64,000 nt of DNA, taken from assembly GCA_038134525.1 (NCBI GenBank), contig JAYPVI010000005.1, positions 74,464 through 138,463 of the forward strand, written 5' to 3'. The position numbers were made by a program, and so were the translations under genes. The notes beneath the pieces were generated by a model. It was not told the DNA's origin and did not search any database. It saw only the letters and a program-made list of their open reading frames with translations. The DNA comes from GCA-002727735 sp038134525. GTDB lineage: Bacteria; Bacteroidota; Bacteroidia; Flavobacteriales_D; Parvicellaceae. Positions 25,660 through 34,206 of this stretch are shown here, piece after piece. Position 1 is the stretch's first letter. The number at the start of each line of letters is the position of its first letter.

Positions 25660-26745
25660 GTGAAATTCCTACTTTTTATATGGGCTTCATTATTTGTTTC
25701 TTTAGTTTTTGGTCAAAATGATCAAAAATTCACAATCAAAGGAGCAAAATCAGTTGAAGATTTAGGTTATGTTTCCAAACGTAAAGCCATTGATTGTAAT
25801 AAAGAATTGGAGTGGGAAGAGGGTAGTTCCGTAGTCTTTCATAAAAAGTCAAGAAAACCATACACTGGTACATGTGTTTCTTATTATGATAACAAGCAAC
25901 TAGAAAGAAGTGTAAACTTTGTATTAGGTAGAGAAAACGGGGAATGTTTCACCTATTATAAGAACGGTCAAGTTAAGATAAAGTCTGTTTATGTTGAAGG
26001 AGTTGAAGATGGAACATGGGGCTATTGGTATGAAAATGGTCAAGTAGCTTGGGGGAACACTTATGAAATGGGAGTAAAAACAGGAGAATGGTTGTATTTT
26101 CAAGAAGATGGTAAGCCCTCAAAAACATTAAATTATGAAGACAATGTATTTGATGGTATTCAATCCTATTTTCATAAAAATGGCAAGATTCAAAAACAAA
26201 TACATTATGACAAGGGAGTTTTAGACGGAGAATACATTACTTATTATGAAGACAGCACAGTAAAAATGAAAAAGCTTTATAAAAATGGAGTCGTAGATAA
26301 TGATGAGTTTTATTATCATGAAAATGGTCAACTTTCATATGAAAAACATTGGGATAACGGAAAGCCAAAGGGAAGATGGGAATACTTTTATCCAAATGGA
26401 CAATTAAAAATTGCTGGTTCATGGAAAGATGGTTTGAAAGATGGGAAATGGGAATATTTCATGGAAAATGGAAACAAAGAAGTTTTTGTTCTCTATAGTA
26501 AAGGGAGAGAATGGATGGTTCTTGACTTTGATCGATTTGGTGTCGCAAAAAATAATGATGACATAAAGAAGTTTGATGATATGCTTAAAAATAAAGCAGA
26601 TTTAGAAGCAAGCGAAACAAAGAGAGGTAAAAGAAGGTTGAAAAGAAAAAAGAAGAAAGAACAAAAAAAGAAAGAAAAAGAAGCTAAACTAAAAGAGCCT
26701 AAGGGGTCTAAGAATAAAGAGAAAAAAGAAAAGAACAATGAGTAA
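25660..26745 (+). CDS. Exported YwqK/MORN-variant repeat protein
   Basis: Exported protein (signal peptide MKFLLFIWASLFVSLVFGQ) built from about eight copies of a ~23-residue MORN-2/YwqK repeat, with the pattern YYENGQ.....Y..G..DG.W.YY, between residues 70 and 280. Such repeats fold as an open beta-meander; the function is unknown, and the common database name antitoxin is not supported by context. The last ~55 residues are extremely rich in Lys, Arg and Glu. The start is GTG at 25660. It overlaps queE by 8 bp, so the two are probably one transcript. Confidence 0.8.
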   Translation: MKFLLFIWASLFVSLVFGQNDQKFTIKGAKSVEDLGYVSKRKAIDCNKELEWEEGSSVVFHKKSRKPYTGTCVSYYDNKQLERSVNFVLGRENGECFTYYKNGQVKIKSVYVEGVEDGTWGYWYENGQVAWGNTYEMGVKTGEWLYFQEDGKPSKTLNYEDNVFDGIQSYFHKNGKIQKQIHYDKGVLDGEYITYYEDSTVKMKKLYKNGVVDNDEFYYHENGQLSYEKHWDNGKPKGRWEYFYPNGQLKIAGSWKDGLKDGKWEYFMENGNKEVFVLYSKGREWMVLDFDRFGVAKNNDDIKKFDDMLKNKADLEASETKRGKRRLKRKKKKEQKKKEKEAKLKEPKGSKNKEKKEKNNE

Positions 26746-27337
26746 GTTGCCTGTGATGGAACAGTTTTTAACGCTGCAAGGAGAGGGATACCATACTGGT
26801 AGATCTGCAGTATTTGTTAGGCTTGGTGGTTGTGATGTGGGTTGTGTTTGGTGTGATGTGAAAGAAAGTTGGGATAAATCAATACATCCATTAAAATCTT
26901 TAAATGAAATAATAGATGAAATAAATTCGCATCCAACTGATTTTGTTGTTATTACTGGAGGTGAACCTTCTATGCATGATTTAACTTCTTTAATCCAGGA
27001 GCTAAAGTCTCAAAATAAATATATCGCCATGGAGACTGCGGGAACGAACCCACTACCAAAAGGTATTGATTGGATATGTTTTAGTCCAAAAAAGTTTAAG
27101 AAGCCTATTGATGAGATCTATACTTATGCAAATGAACTTAAGGTTGTAATATATCATCCTAGTGATTTATCTTGGGCTAAAGAACATGCAAAAAAGCTAA
27201 ATGAAAAAGCTCTACTTTACGTTCAACCTGAATGGTCAAGATCCGATGAACATATGCCTATCATATTAACATTTTTAAATGAAAATCCAAATTGGAAATT
27301 GTCATTACAAACGCATAAATTTTTAAATATTCCCTGA
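26738..27337 (+). CDS. queE: 7-carboxy-7-deazaguanine synthase
   Basis: Radical SAM enzyme converting 6-carboxytetrahydropterin to 7-carboxy-7-deazaguanine on the way to queuosine. The N-terminal FLTLQGEGYHTGRSAVFVRLGG is characteristic, and the cluster-binding cysteines are Cys32, Cys36 and Cys39 in a CX3CX2C arrangement (GGCDVGCVWCD). The ITGGEPSMHD motif follows. At 199 residues it is a compact QueE. It is set between the YwqK protein (8 bp overlap) and the PorE-like gene, whose ATG shares its last stop base. No other queuosine gene is in the window. Confidence 0.95.
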   Translation: MSKLPVMEQFLTLQGEGYHTGRSAVFVRLGGCDVGCVWCDVKESWDKSIHPLKSLNEIIDEINSHPTDFVVITGGEPSMHDLTSLIQELKSQNKYIAMETAGTNPLPKGIDWICFSPKKFKKPIDEIYTYANELKVVIYHPSDLSWAKEHAKKLNEKALLYVQPEWSRSDEHMPIILTFLNENPNWKLSLQTHKFLNIP

Positions 27338-29331
27338 TGAAATTCAAATCTATTTCTTCTTTTATAGTTCTTTTTGCCTCCATGTTATCCTGTTCTGTTG
27401 CGCAGACAGGTATATATAGTTCATCAAATAAAAAAGCAATTAAATATTATGAGAAGGCATTAACTTCTTTCAATACAATCAATCCTGAATCGGGGAGGGG
27501 AAATTTAAAAGAAGCTGAACAGTTTTTGAAAAAAGCAATTTCTAAAGATTCTTCATTCCATGAGGCATATAGTCTATATTCTAATGTGTCATTGGATAAA
27601 GGTGACATTGAGAGTGCTATATTTTTTAGAAATAAGATGATCGAAAAAAACACTCATGTTCCAATTATTGAGCACTATTTTTTAGCTGGAATGCAAATGG
27701 CAGTAGGAGATTATAAGGAGTGTCTTAAAAACGCGAAGAAATACAGAGATTCTCCATTTACTAATGAGGTTTATCTCACCAATATTCAAAGAATGATAGA
27801 GAATTGTGTTTTTGCTTTAAATGCGATAGCAAATAAAGGAGATTTTAACCCTATTAATCTTGGGGAAGGAGTTAATACGTCTAACCCTGAGTACTTCCCT
27901 TCCTTAACTGCAGATGATTCAACTTTACTTTTCACAAGGATGATTGAAGATAGTCGAGCTCCTTTTGGTACAAAGCAAGAAGACATATTTGTTTCCAATA
28001 AATGGAATGATAAATGGACAGATGGAATATCAATAAGTAATAATATTAATTCTGTATATAATGAAGGTGCTCCTACTTTTAGTAGTGATGGGCAATATAT
28101 CATTTTTGTTGGTTGTGAGACAGGGGCTAAAGGTGACTATGAATATGGTTCAGGTAGAAAAGGATATGGGAGCTGTGATTTATTTTACAGTCAAAAAATT
28201 GGAAAAAATTGGTCTTCTCCGGTTAATTTAGGCCCCCCAATCAACACTAAACATTGGGAAACACAACCTTCATTTTCATCAGATGGAAAAACCTTATATT
28301 TTATTAGAGGACTTACTCACAATCGTCAAAGAAGAAGTCCAGATGATCAGGACATTTTTTACTCTGAAATAACAGCAGAAGGTTGGTCGAAACCAAAACG
28401 CCTTCCTGAAAATATAAACACTCCTTTCAGAGAAGAATCTGTTCAAATTCATCCAGATGGAAAGACGCTTTATTTTTCAAGTAATGGTCATCCTGGAATG
28501 GGAGGGCTTGATATATTTATGACAAGAAAAAAAGAGGATGGAAGCTGGATTGATCCAGTCAACTTGGGATATCCTTTAAATACATATGTCGATGAAAATT
28601 CATTGTTAGTTTCATCTGATGGTAAATTAGGGTATTTTGCTTCTAATAGAGAAGGTGGTTTTGGGAGTCTAGATATTTATTCTTTTGAACTGGACACGTC
28701 AGTAATGCCACTACCCATTACTTATTTAAAGGGATTAACATATGATGATGAAACTGGGAACCCAATCCCAGCACATTTTCAATTAACCGCCCTAAAAACC
28801 AATAGAGTAATCTCAGAAGTTGATGCTAATCAGGGCGATGGAAGTTTTTTAATCACCATCCCACAAGAAAATGACTTGGCTTTTCATGCTGAGTATGAAG
28901 GATACATGTTGGTGTCAAAAAACTTCACTATAGACCAGCTTGAGTTTACTGACGAGGGATATTTATTAAATATTCCTATGAGTAAAATTAAGCCTGGGAC
29001 GTTTGTGCTTGAAAACATTTTCTTCGAAGTTAACAGATATGAGTTACAGCCAACTTCTATTGTGGAGTTAGATAAAGTGTATAAAATGTTAATATTAAAT
29101 CAAGAAATACAAATTGAAATCAGTGGTCATACGGATAGTGACGGAAATGATGAAGATAATATGGAGTTATCTGAAAATAGGGCTAAATCTGTTGTAGACT
29201 GGTTAGTTGATAAAGGTATATCATCATCTCGATTATCATTCAAGGGATTTGGAGAAACAAAACCAATTGTTGAAAATTCTTCAAAAGAAAACAAGGCAAA
29301 AAACAGAAGAACAGAGTTGACGATCAAATAA
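27337..29331 (+). CDS. PorE-like OmpA-family lipoprotein of the T9SS
   Basis: Resembles PorE, a type IX secretion component with the order TPR, beta-propeller, carboxypeptidase-regulatory domain and OmpA-like domain. Visible here: signal peptide with lipobox-like MLSC (Cys19); TPR-like helices (about 35-160); PD40/WD40-type repeats with FSSDGKTLYFIR, HPDGKTLYFSSNGHPGMGGLDIF and SSDGKLGYFASNREGGFGSLDIY (about 180-440); a regulatory-domain-like stretch (about 455-545); and an OmpA domain (550-664) with EISGHTDSDGNDEDNMELSENRA, which should grip peptidoglycan. Length 664 fits. Bacteroidota carry several paralogues of this layout, so PorE itself is not proven. Confidence 0.8.
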   Translation: MKFKSISSFIVLFASMLSCSVAQTGIYSSSNKKAIKYYEKALTSFNTINPESGRGNLKEAEQFLKKAISKDSSFHEAYSLYSNVSLDKGDIESAIFFRNKMIEKNTHVPIIEHYFLAGMQMAVGDYKECLKNAKKYRDSPFTNEVYLTNIQRMIENCVFALNAIANKGDFNPINLGEGVNTSNPEYFPSLTADDSTLLFTRMIEDSRAPFGTKQEDIFVSNKWNDKWTDGISISNNINSVYNEGAPTFSSDGQYIIFVGCETGAKGDYEYGSGRKGYGSCDLFYSQKIGKNWSSPVNLGPPINTKHWETQPSFSSDGKTLYFIRGLTHNRQRRSPDDQDIFYSEITAEGWSKPKRLPENINTPFREESVQIHPDGKTLYFSSNGHPGMGGLDIFMTRKKEDGSWIDPVNLGYPLNTYVDENSLLVSSDGKLGYFASNREGGFGSLDIYSFELDTSVMPLPITYLKGLTYDDETGNPIPAHFQLTALKTNRVISEVDANQGDGSFLITIPQENDLAFHAEYEGYMLVSKNFTIDQLEFTDEGYLLNIPMSKIKPGTFVLENIFFEVNRYELQPTSIVELDKVYKMLILNQEIQIEISGHTDSDGNDEDNMELSENRAKSVVDWLVDKGISSSRLSFKGFGETKPIVENSSKENKAKNRRTELTIK

Positions 29332-29344
29332 TTGTTTATTTTTG
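29317..29344 (+). promoter_or_regulatory. Promoter of the FkbM methyltransferase
   Basis: TTG (29317-29319) inside the end of the PorE-like gene, 17 nt, then TATTTTTG (29337-29344). The ATG at 29354 follows 9 nt later. The box covers the alternative TTG start at 29342, which argues against that start. Confidence 0.5.
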
Positions 29345-29353
29345 GTTATCACT

Positions 29354-30070
29354 ATGAACAATGCTGTAAAATCTATTGTTAAAAAAGTTTTTCCATTAAC
29401 CCTCAATCAGCGGTATGATAAACAGACCAAAAGGATCATGCAAATTGTTTTGGAAGATGAATCTACTTTTATAGATGTAGGTTCACACAAAGGCGAAGTA
29501 TTAGATTTGGCGCTTAAAATTTCTAAAAAGGGTAAGCATTTTGCATTTGAACCCATCCCAAATTTATTTAAAAAACTAAACGATAAATACGGTTCAAAAT
29601 GTGAAGTATTGAATTTTGGTTTAAGTGATCAAAAGAAGCAATCCTCTTTTCAATATGTTACTTCAAACCCTGCTTACAGTGGAATTAAAAAGAGAACATA
29701 CCCCAAAGAGGAACAAGTTGAAACAATACAAATTCAATTGGATACTTTAGATAATCAACTAAAAAAACAGGATAGGGTTGATATGATAAAAATAGATGTA
29801 GAAGGAGCTGAATTAGAAGTGCTTAGGGGAGCGATAAAAATTATTGAAAAATTTCATCCCGTTATCGTATTTGAACATGGACTAGGCGCATCCGATCACT
29901 ATAATACATCTCCAGAAGACATTCTTTCTTTTTTTGAACAACATCATTACCAGTTATTTACCCTTAAAGGGTTTATTTCTGATGAATCAGCTCTCACAAG
30001 AAAAGAGTTCATTGAATTTTACTTAACTAATAAAGAGTATTACTTTCTTGCTAAACTCAGAGTTTCATAA
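29354..30070 (+). CDS. FkbM-family methyltransferase
   Basis: SAM-dependent methyltransferase of the FkbM type; members typically methylate sugars or natural products, but the substrate here is unknown. The SAM-binding motif is TFIDVGSHKGEVLDLALK (about residue 40), followed by FAFEPIPNLFKKL and the DMIKIDVEGAELEVLRGA motif near 160-177, all diagnostic. The ATG at 29354 is preferred over a TTG at 29342 because the latter lies within the promoter box. Its end overlaps the convergent T9SS cargo gene by 14 bp. Confidence 0.88.
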   Translation: MNNAVKSIVKKVFPLTLNQRYDKQTKRIMQIVLEDESTFIDVGSHKGEVLDLALKISKKGKHFAFEPIPNLFKKLNDKYGSKCEVLNFGLSDQKKQSSFQYVTSNPAYSGIKKRTYPKEEQVETIQIQLDTLDNQLKKQDRVDMIKIDVEGAELEVLRGAIKIIEKFHPVIVFEHGLGASDHYNTSPEDILSFFEQHHYQLFTLKGFISDESALTRKEFIEFYLTNKEYYFLAKLRVS

Positions 30071-31487
30071 AGCTAGCACTATTAATATTGGAATTTAGTT
30101 TTGATGATATAAAGTAAGTCCCCTTTTTTAATTTGCTTAAATCAACGTTTTCAACGTTCCCATCAATTATTAGAACAAGACAACCAATTTCATTATGAAT
30201 GTAATATTGAGCTGTATTTTTAAAAGAATTAATACTGAGATAGTCAATTACAGGGTTAGGATATATTTTAAATTGCGGTTTTTTTTGATCAACAACATGT
30301 AGTAATTCATTATTGCTATATGAATTGCTCCAATCAAAATTATCTGTTTTGGAAAGAAAAATATCATAAAATCCAAAATTAGTTTCTTCTGTTTTTCCTG
30401 TAATTATTATGCCATTTGAACCAAACAGGGTGTCGGCATTATGTGCGTAGTCGTTGCCATTTCCTTTTACTCTTGAATCTTGTTGTGTTTGATTTAGTAA
30501 AGCAGCATAAAAAATCATGTTATCATTAACACCATCACTAAAATTGGCTACTAAGTAGTATTCATTACTGTTTGGTTTTCTAGTCACATTGACAATTGAT
30601 GAATTTTCATAAGATGAGTAATAGGGGTAATTAACAGTAAAGTCTTGGCTATTGTTGTTTAATATACTACCTGCTATATAATTATTATGGGTGAACTGGT
30701 TAACTTGATTAAATACACTTACTCTACCAGAATAAATAATTTTTTGATTTATTAATGTTAAGCTTTTGCCAAACGAATTCGTGTCTCTTAAGTAATAATT
30801 CCAAATGGTATCACCTTGAAAGTCTAATTTTGAAATCCAAAGTCTATTATTGCTGAAGATACTTTCATTTGTGCCAATGCAATATAAATCACCGTTAATT
30901 CCTTCATTAATATCAGAAAATATTTCACTTTGACTTCCCCCATAATGTTTCATCCAAATTAAATCACCATTATCGTTAATTTTAAGAATAGTTGCATCAT
31001 TATTTCCAGCACTATTGCTGTACGAATCTCCTGTAATATAGTAATGGTTTAAGTCGTATTTAGATGCAATTATTTGATATGAAAAATCCCAATCGGTTCC
31101 TCCGTATCGTTTTGTCCAAAGGTGATTTCCATTTTTATCCATTTTTACAACAAAAATATCGTAATCTAAATTTACACTATTCGAATATCCACATGCAATA
31201 AATGATGAATCATTGGTTTCAACAATGCTTTTTCCATAATCAATATTTGGTCCTCCAAATGTACGGTGCCACTCTACAACCCCATTATGGTCAGTTTTTA
31301 TTACATATAAGTCAGTAAGTCCATTTCCAAAACTTTCAGTAGCACCTATTATGCAGAATCCACCGTCTTTTGTAGAAATCACATTTTCTCCGATATCATT
31401 ACCAGTTCCACCATATGATTTAAAAAAGGAATTTTGTGCAATAATCATCTGCGGTAGTACTAAAAATAAAAGGAGTAATTTTTTCAT
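30057..31487 (-). CDS. T9SS type A cargo protein with SBBP/propeller-like repeats
   Basis: Secreted protein of 476 residues. After the signal peptide (MKKLLLLFLVLPQMIIAQ), repeats of ~45 residues run to about residue 220 with the pattern F....YGG..ND....I..T.DGG..I.G.T.S...L.D.Y.IK.D..G...W, the blade-like repeat common in Bacteroidota surface proteins. The C-terminus (residues about 400-476) is a type A sorting domain: FKIYPNPVIDYLSI, then LSKLKKGTYFI and the final FMKL. It should therefore be exported by the type IX system. It overlaps the barrel gene before it by 4 bp, so it is the last member of a coupled trio. Confidence 0.85.
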   Translation of the reverse strand: MKKLLLLFLVLPQMIIAQNSFFKSYGGTGNDIGENVISTKDGGFCIIGATESFGNGLTDLYVIKTDHNGVVEWHRTFGGPNIDYGKSIVETNDSSFIACGYSNSVNLDYDIFVVKMDKNGNHLWTKRYGGTDWDFSYQIIASKYDLNHYYITGDSYSNSAGNNDATILKINDNGDLIWMKHYGGSQSEIFSDINEGINGDLYCIGTNESIFSNNRLWISKLDFQGDTIWNYYLRDTNSFGKSLTLINQKIIYSGRVSVFNQVNQFTHNNYIAGSILNNNSQDFTVNYPYYSSYENSSIVNVTRKPNSNEYYLVANFSDGVNDNMIFYAALLNQTQQDSRVKGNGNDYAHNADTLFGSNGIIITGKTEETNFGFYDIFLSKTDNFDWSNSYSNNELLHVVDQKKPQFKIYPNPVIDYLSINSFKNTAQYYIHNEIGCLVLIIDGNVENVDLSKLKKGTYFISSKLNSNINSASFMKL

Positions 31488-32653
31488 AACTTCAAATTAA
31501 AATTTAATCCTAACCCAAAAGATTTGCTCCATGATGACAAAAAGCCTGTTACGTTCATGATTTGTATTCCTAAATTATATTTTTTGTAATCACACAATAG
31601 TTTGGTTCCCCATTGAAATTGGGTATACCCTCCATATGCTATGTTTCCTGACAAGGAAAGTGTTGAGCTAATTTTTTTAGAAAGGATTAGATTAAACCTT
31701 GGCATAAATTGACTATTATGCCTATAAAAAAATGATAATGAGTATGTCAATTTTTTAAATTCATAATTAGTAATTCCCCAAATGGAATAAGGAGTTAAGT
31801 TTATTGGAGATTCTAGCTCAGCATATTTAATGGTTGAGGATGAAATATCTTCTATTGTTTCGTTAAAGTTTAGTATTTGATCGAAACTAAATCCTTCAAA
31901 TGTAAAATTAGTATCAATTTGTGTAAATAGTGCGTCATTTGAGTAATGTATAAGTCCTAAATTTTCAACGCCAATTTCAAAATTAAGATGCTGATTAAAT
32001 TCTTGCTTTATTTTACCATCAATTCCAAAAACTTGACCGTTTTTTAAGACTAAATTATTGGTGTTGGGAACGGTAATAAGTGATGGTGAAATTTGTGCAT
32101 TCCATATATAATTATCATGAAATTCTATAAAGTCAGAGGTGTTGAATTTTATGTTGTTTTCCGATATTACATTTCCTAGTACAAATCCAAAAGAGTAATT
32201 GTCTTTATTGAAACCTATATTTAAAAGCTGAAAATTTCGGTAATGGAAAGCAGTATTATTCAGCTTTATCAAAGCTAAATCATTATTCCCACTAAATATG
32301 AAGTTGAACAAGCTTTGGTGATACTTTCCACCAAATGTGAAAAGTTGAATTAAATCAACATAAAAATAATCTACATTTTTTTCAGAATGTATTAATACTC
32401 CTAGTTTGATTTGAGACTCACCACCGGTTCTTAAAATCCTATTATTGTTATTTAAATTCCCTTTTAACTTGTCAGTTAAATGACCTCCATTTAAAAAAGT
32501 GTTGTAGAATGCAACAGGAAAATGAGTTGATCCAATATTGAAGTAGTTATCAGTATATATTTTATTTTTCTTGTTTGTCGATGTGTCTTGTTGTGCATTG
32601 CAGTAATCTAAACTAACAAGTAAAATGAGCGGTATCAGCAATTGAATTTTCAT
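31484..32653 (-). CDS. Outer-membrane beta-barrel protein, DUF5723-like
   Basis: A 389-residue protein with a signal peptide (MKIQLLIPLILLVSLDYCNAQ) and a long series of alternating polar/aromatic beta strands ending in the classic C-terminal aromatic-rich strand SFGLGLNFNLKL. It looks like the PorV/FadL-like barrels grouped as DUF5723 (tentative). PorV itself is a T9SS outer-membrane shuttle, but this protein is not clearly PorV. It overlaps both neighbours by 4 bp, which suggests that lipoprotein, barrel and T9SS cargo are made in fixed proportion and act together. Confidence 0.65.
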   Translation of the reverse strand: MKIQLLIPLILLVSLDYCNAQQDTSTNKKNKIYTDNYFNIGSTHFPVAFYNTFLNGGHLTDKLKGNLNNNNRILRTGGESQIKLGVLIHSEKNVDYFYVDLIQLFTFGGKYHQSLFNFIFSGNNDLALIKLNNTAFHYRNFQLLNIGFNKDNYSFGFVLGNVISENNIKFNTSDFIEFHDNYIWNAQISPSLITVPNTNNLVLKNGQVFGIDGKIKQEFNQHLNFEIGVENLGLIHYSNDALFTQIDTNFTFEGFSFDQILNFNETIEDISSSTIKYAELESPINLTPYSIWGITNYEFKKLTYSLSFFYRHNSQFMPRFNLILSKKISSTLSLSGNIAYGGYTQFQWGTKLLCDYKKYNLGIQIMNVTGFLSSWSKSFGLGLNFNLKL

Positions 32654-34197
32654 TCTATATTGATATCAGCATTAAATGTTAGTCCAAGTTTATAGTTTAG
32701 CCAGTCAGATGTAGTAAAAACAGGAAAGTAAGAACTAGTGTCAGGGGAATAAATAATCGCCTTAAAAATGATTTTATTCTCCCTTAACAATGTAGAGCTA
32801 TTTGCACTGTCCAATGATGCTGTAAGATGACTTAAGGAGGGTGTGCTAATCAAATTATTAGAGTCTAAATTTGAGTGAATAAAACAAGGCTGTGTTAAGT
32901 TGATTTTGTCTCCATTTAATACACTTAAGTCAAAACAAAAACTAAGTGGTATTGCATTTTCTATTTCAATATCTAGGTTAGCCTCATTTATTCGAACTAA
33001 ATCTGGAAATTCAACGGAGAGTGTGTCCGTAAAAACGAGAGAATCCACATTGAAAAGTAATGGTAAAGTAACTGCAGCATCAATGGATAAAGGCCTGTTG
33101 GTGTAGTAAAAATCATTAAATCCAGCATGGTTACCCTGAGGGTTAGTCTCAAGATGATATGAGGTTACTATTTGAGTTGGTAATAAGTTAATAACCTCAT
33201 TAATATTCGAATTTTGAGGATTAATATCAATGGATTTATTACTATAATTAAAATCCCATCCTAAGTCTTGGGCCCTAGAAATATTAATGCATTGACCAAT
33301 GGTATAATGAGAAAGGTTTTTAGAGTCTTGATTTCTATTAAATTCCATATCATTAATTGTTAGCTGAGCATCCATACCAACTCCATTTTTGATTATAAGC
33401 TCTATTTCTGGTTGGTATATTTCAACACTTTTTGCAATGAGCTTATTCATGATATTAACATCAGTAATGATTTCATCAATGATATTCACATTTCCAAAAT
33501 ATCCTCTCATATATGCTATGTCAAAGTTTGCCAATTCCATATTTAGATTCACATTAGAAAAAAAATTGGGAGGTATGGTGTCCTCTCCTGACATAACCTT
33601 AAAAGTAGTTGCTATTGAATTATATGTAGATCCATTATTTGAAAGGTCAAGTTTTAAGTTCTCAATTTGTAATTCATCTACAAATGCATTGTTATTGCCA
33701 TTGGAATTTCTAATCTCTATGGTGTCGTAAAATGGATCTCCGTTTTCTTTTAATGCATTTGGAAGATGTATGATTAGAAAGAAATCTCCATCGATATTAC
33801 TTGTTGCTGTGTATTTGAAACTCAATCTATTAAATGAAATTTCATGTAGCTGTAAATCTTGAAAATCAAATTGATGATTTGATGGTATCGTCACAGGAGC
33901 AATCTGATTAGGTGGGATGCTAAATGCTAATGGAAAACTTAAAGACTCACTGAAGCTAAAATCTAAGTTGGGCAAAAAATCATTTTGATTAAGTTCAAAT
34001 AAATTTAGTGTGTCTTTTAAATAATAATGATGATTAGGGCTAGAATAAATGTTGTTCACGTTTAAAAAGTCATCCAATTTTAGGCTGTCTTTAGAGATCG
34101 GAATAGATAAATGAGTTGTCCATGAGATGGCATTTTTTCTTTTAGAACACCCTGCTAAAAAAACAACAGTTATTAGTATGAAAGTAAGATATCTCAA
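32650..34197 (-). CDS. Unknown lipoprotein, first gene of a coupled trio
   Basis: A 515-residue lipoprotein with lipobox FLAGCS (Cys17). The rest is beta-rich with many LDL, FNI and DIEI stretches, and several segments resemble immunoglobulin-like or lipid-binding sandwiches, but I recognise no family. Its stop overlaps the start of the outer-membrane barrel gene by 4 bp. It begins 9 nt after rarA and is probably transcribed with it. By context it may be an outer-membrane partner of the barrel; this is inference. Confidence 0.65.
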   Translation of the reverse strand: MRYLTFILITVVFLAGCSKRKNAISWTTHLSIPISKDSLKLDDFLNVNNIYSSPNHHYYLKDTLNLFELNQNDFLPNLDFSFSESLSFPLAFSIPPNQIAPVTIPSNHQFDFQDLQLHEISFNRLSFKYTATSNIDGDFFLIIHLPNALKENGDPFYDTIEIRNSNGNNNAFVDELQIENLKLDLSNNGSTYNSIATTFKVMSGEDTIPPNFFSNVNLNMELANFDIAYMRGYFGNVNIIDEIITDVNIMNKLIAKSVEIYQPEIELIIKNGVGMDAQLTINDMEFNRNQDSKNLSHYTIGQCINISRAQDLGWDFNYSNKSIDINPQNSNINEVINLLPTQIVTSYHLETNPQGNHAGFNDFYYTNRPLSIDAAVTLPLLFNVDSLVFTDTLSVEFPDLVRINEANLDIEIENAIPLSFCFDLSVLNGDKINLTQPCFIHSNLDSNNLISTPSLSHLTASLDSANSSTLLRENKIIFKAIIYSPDTSSYFPVFTTSDWLNYKLGLTFNADINIE

Positions 34198-34206
34198 GTA
34201 ATAAAT

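Noticed and set aside
25660..26745. YwqK protein as a toxin-antitoxin component
   Set aside because: It has a signal peptide and there is no toxin gene beside it; the name is only a database habit for MORN-2 repeats.
33389..33730. Plus-strand 113-codon ORF
   Set aside because: It is antisense to the trio lipoprotein gene with no promoter or family likeness.
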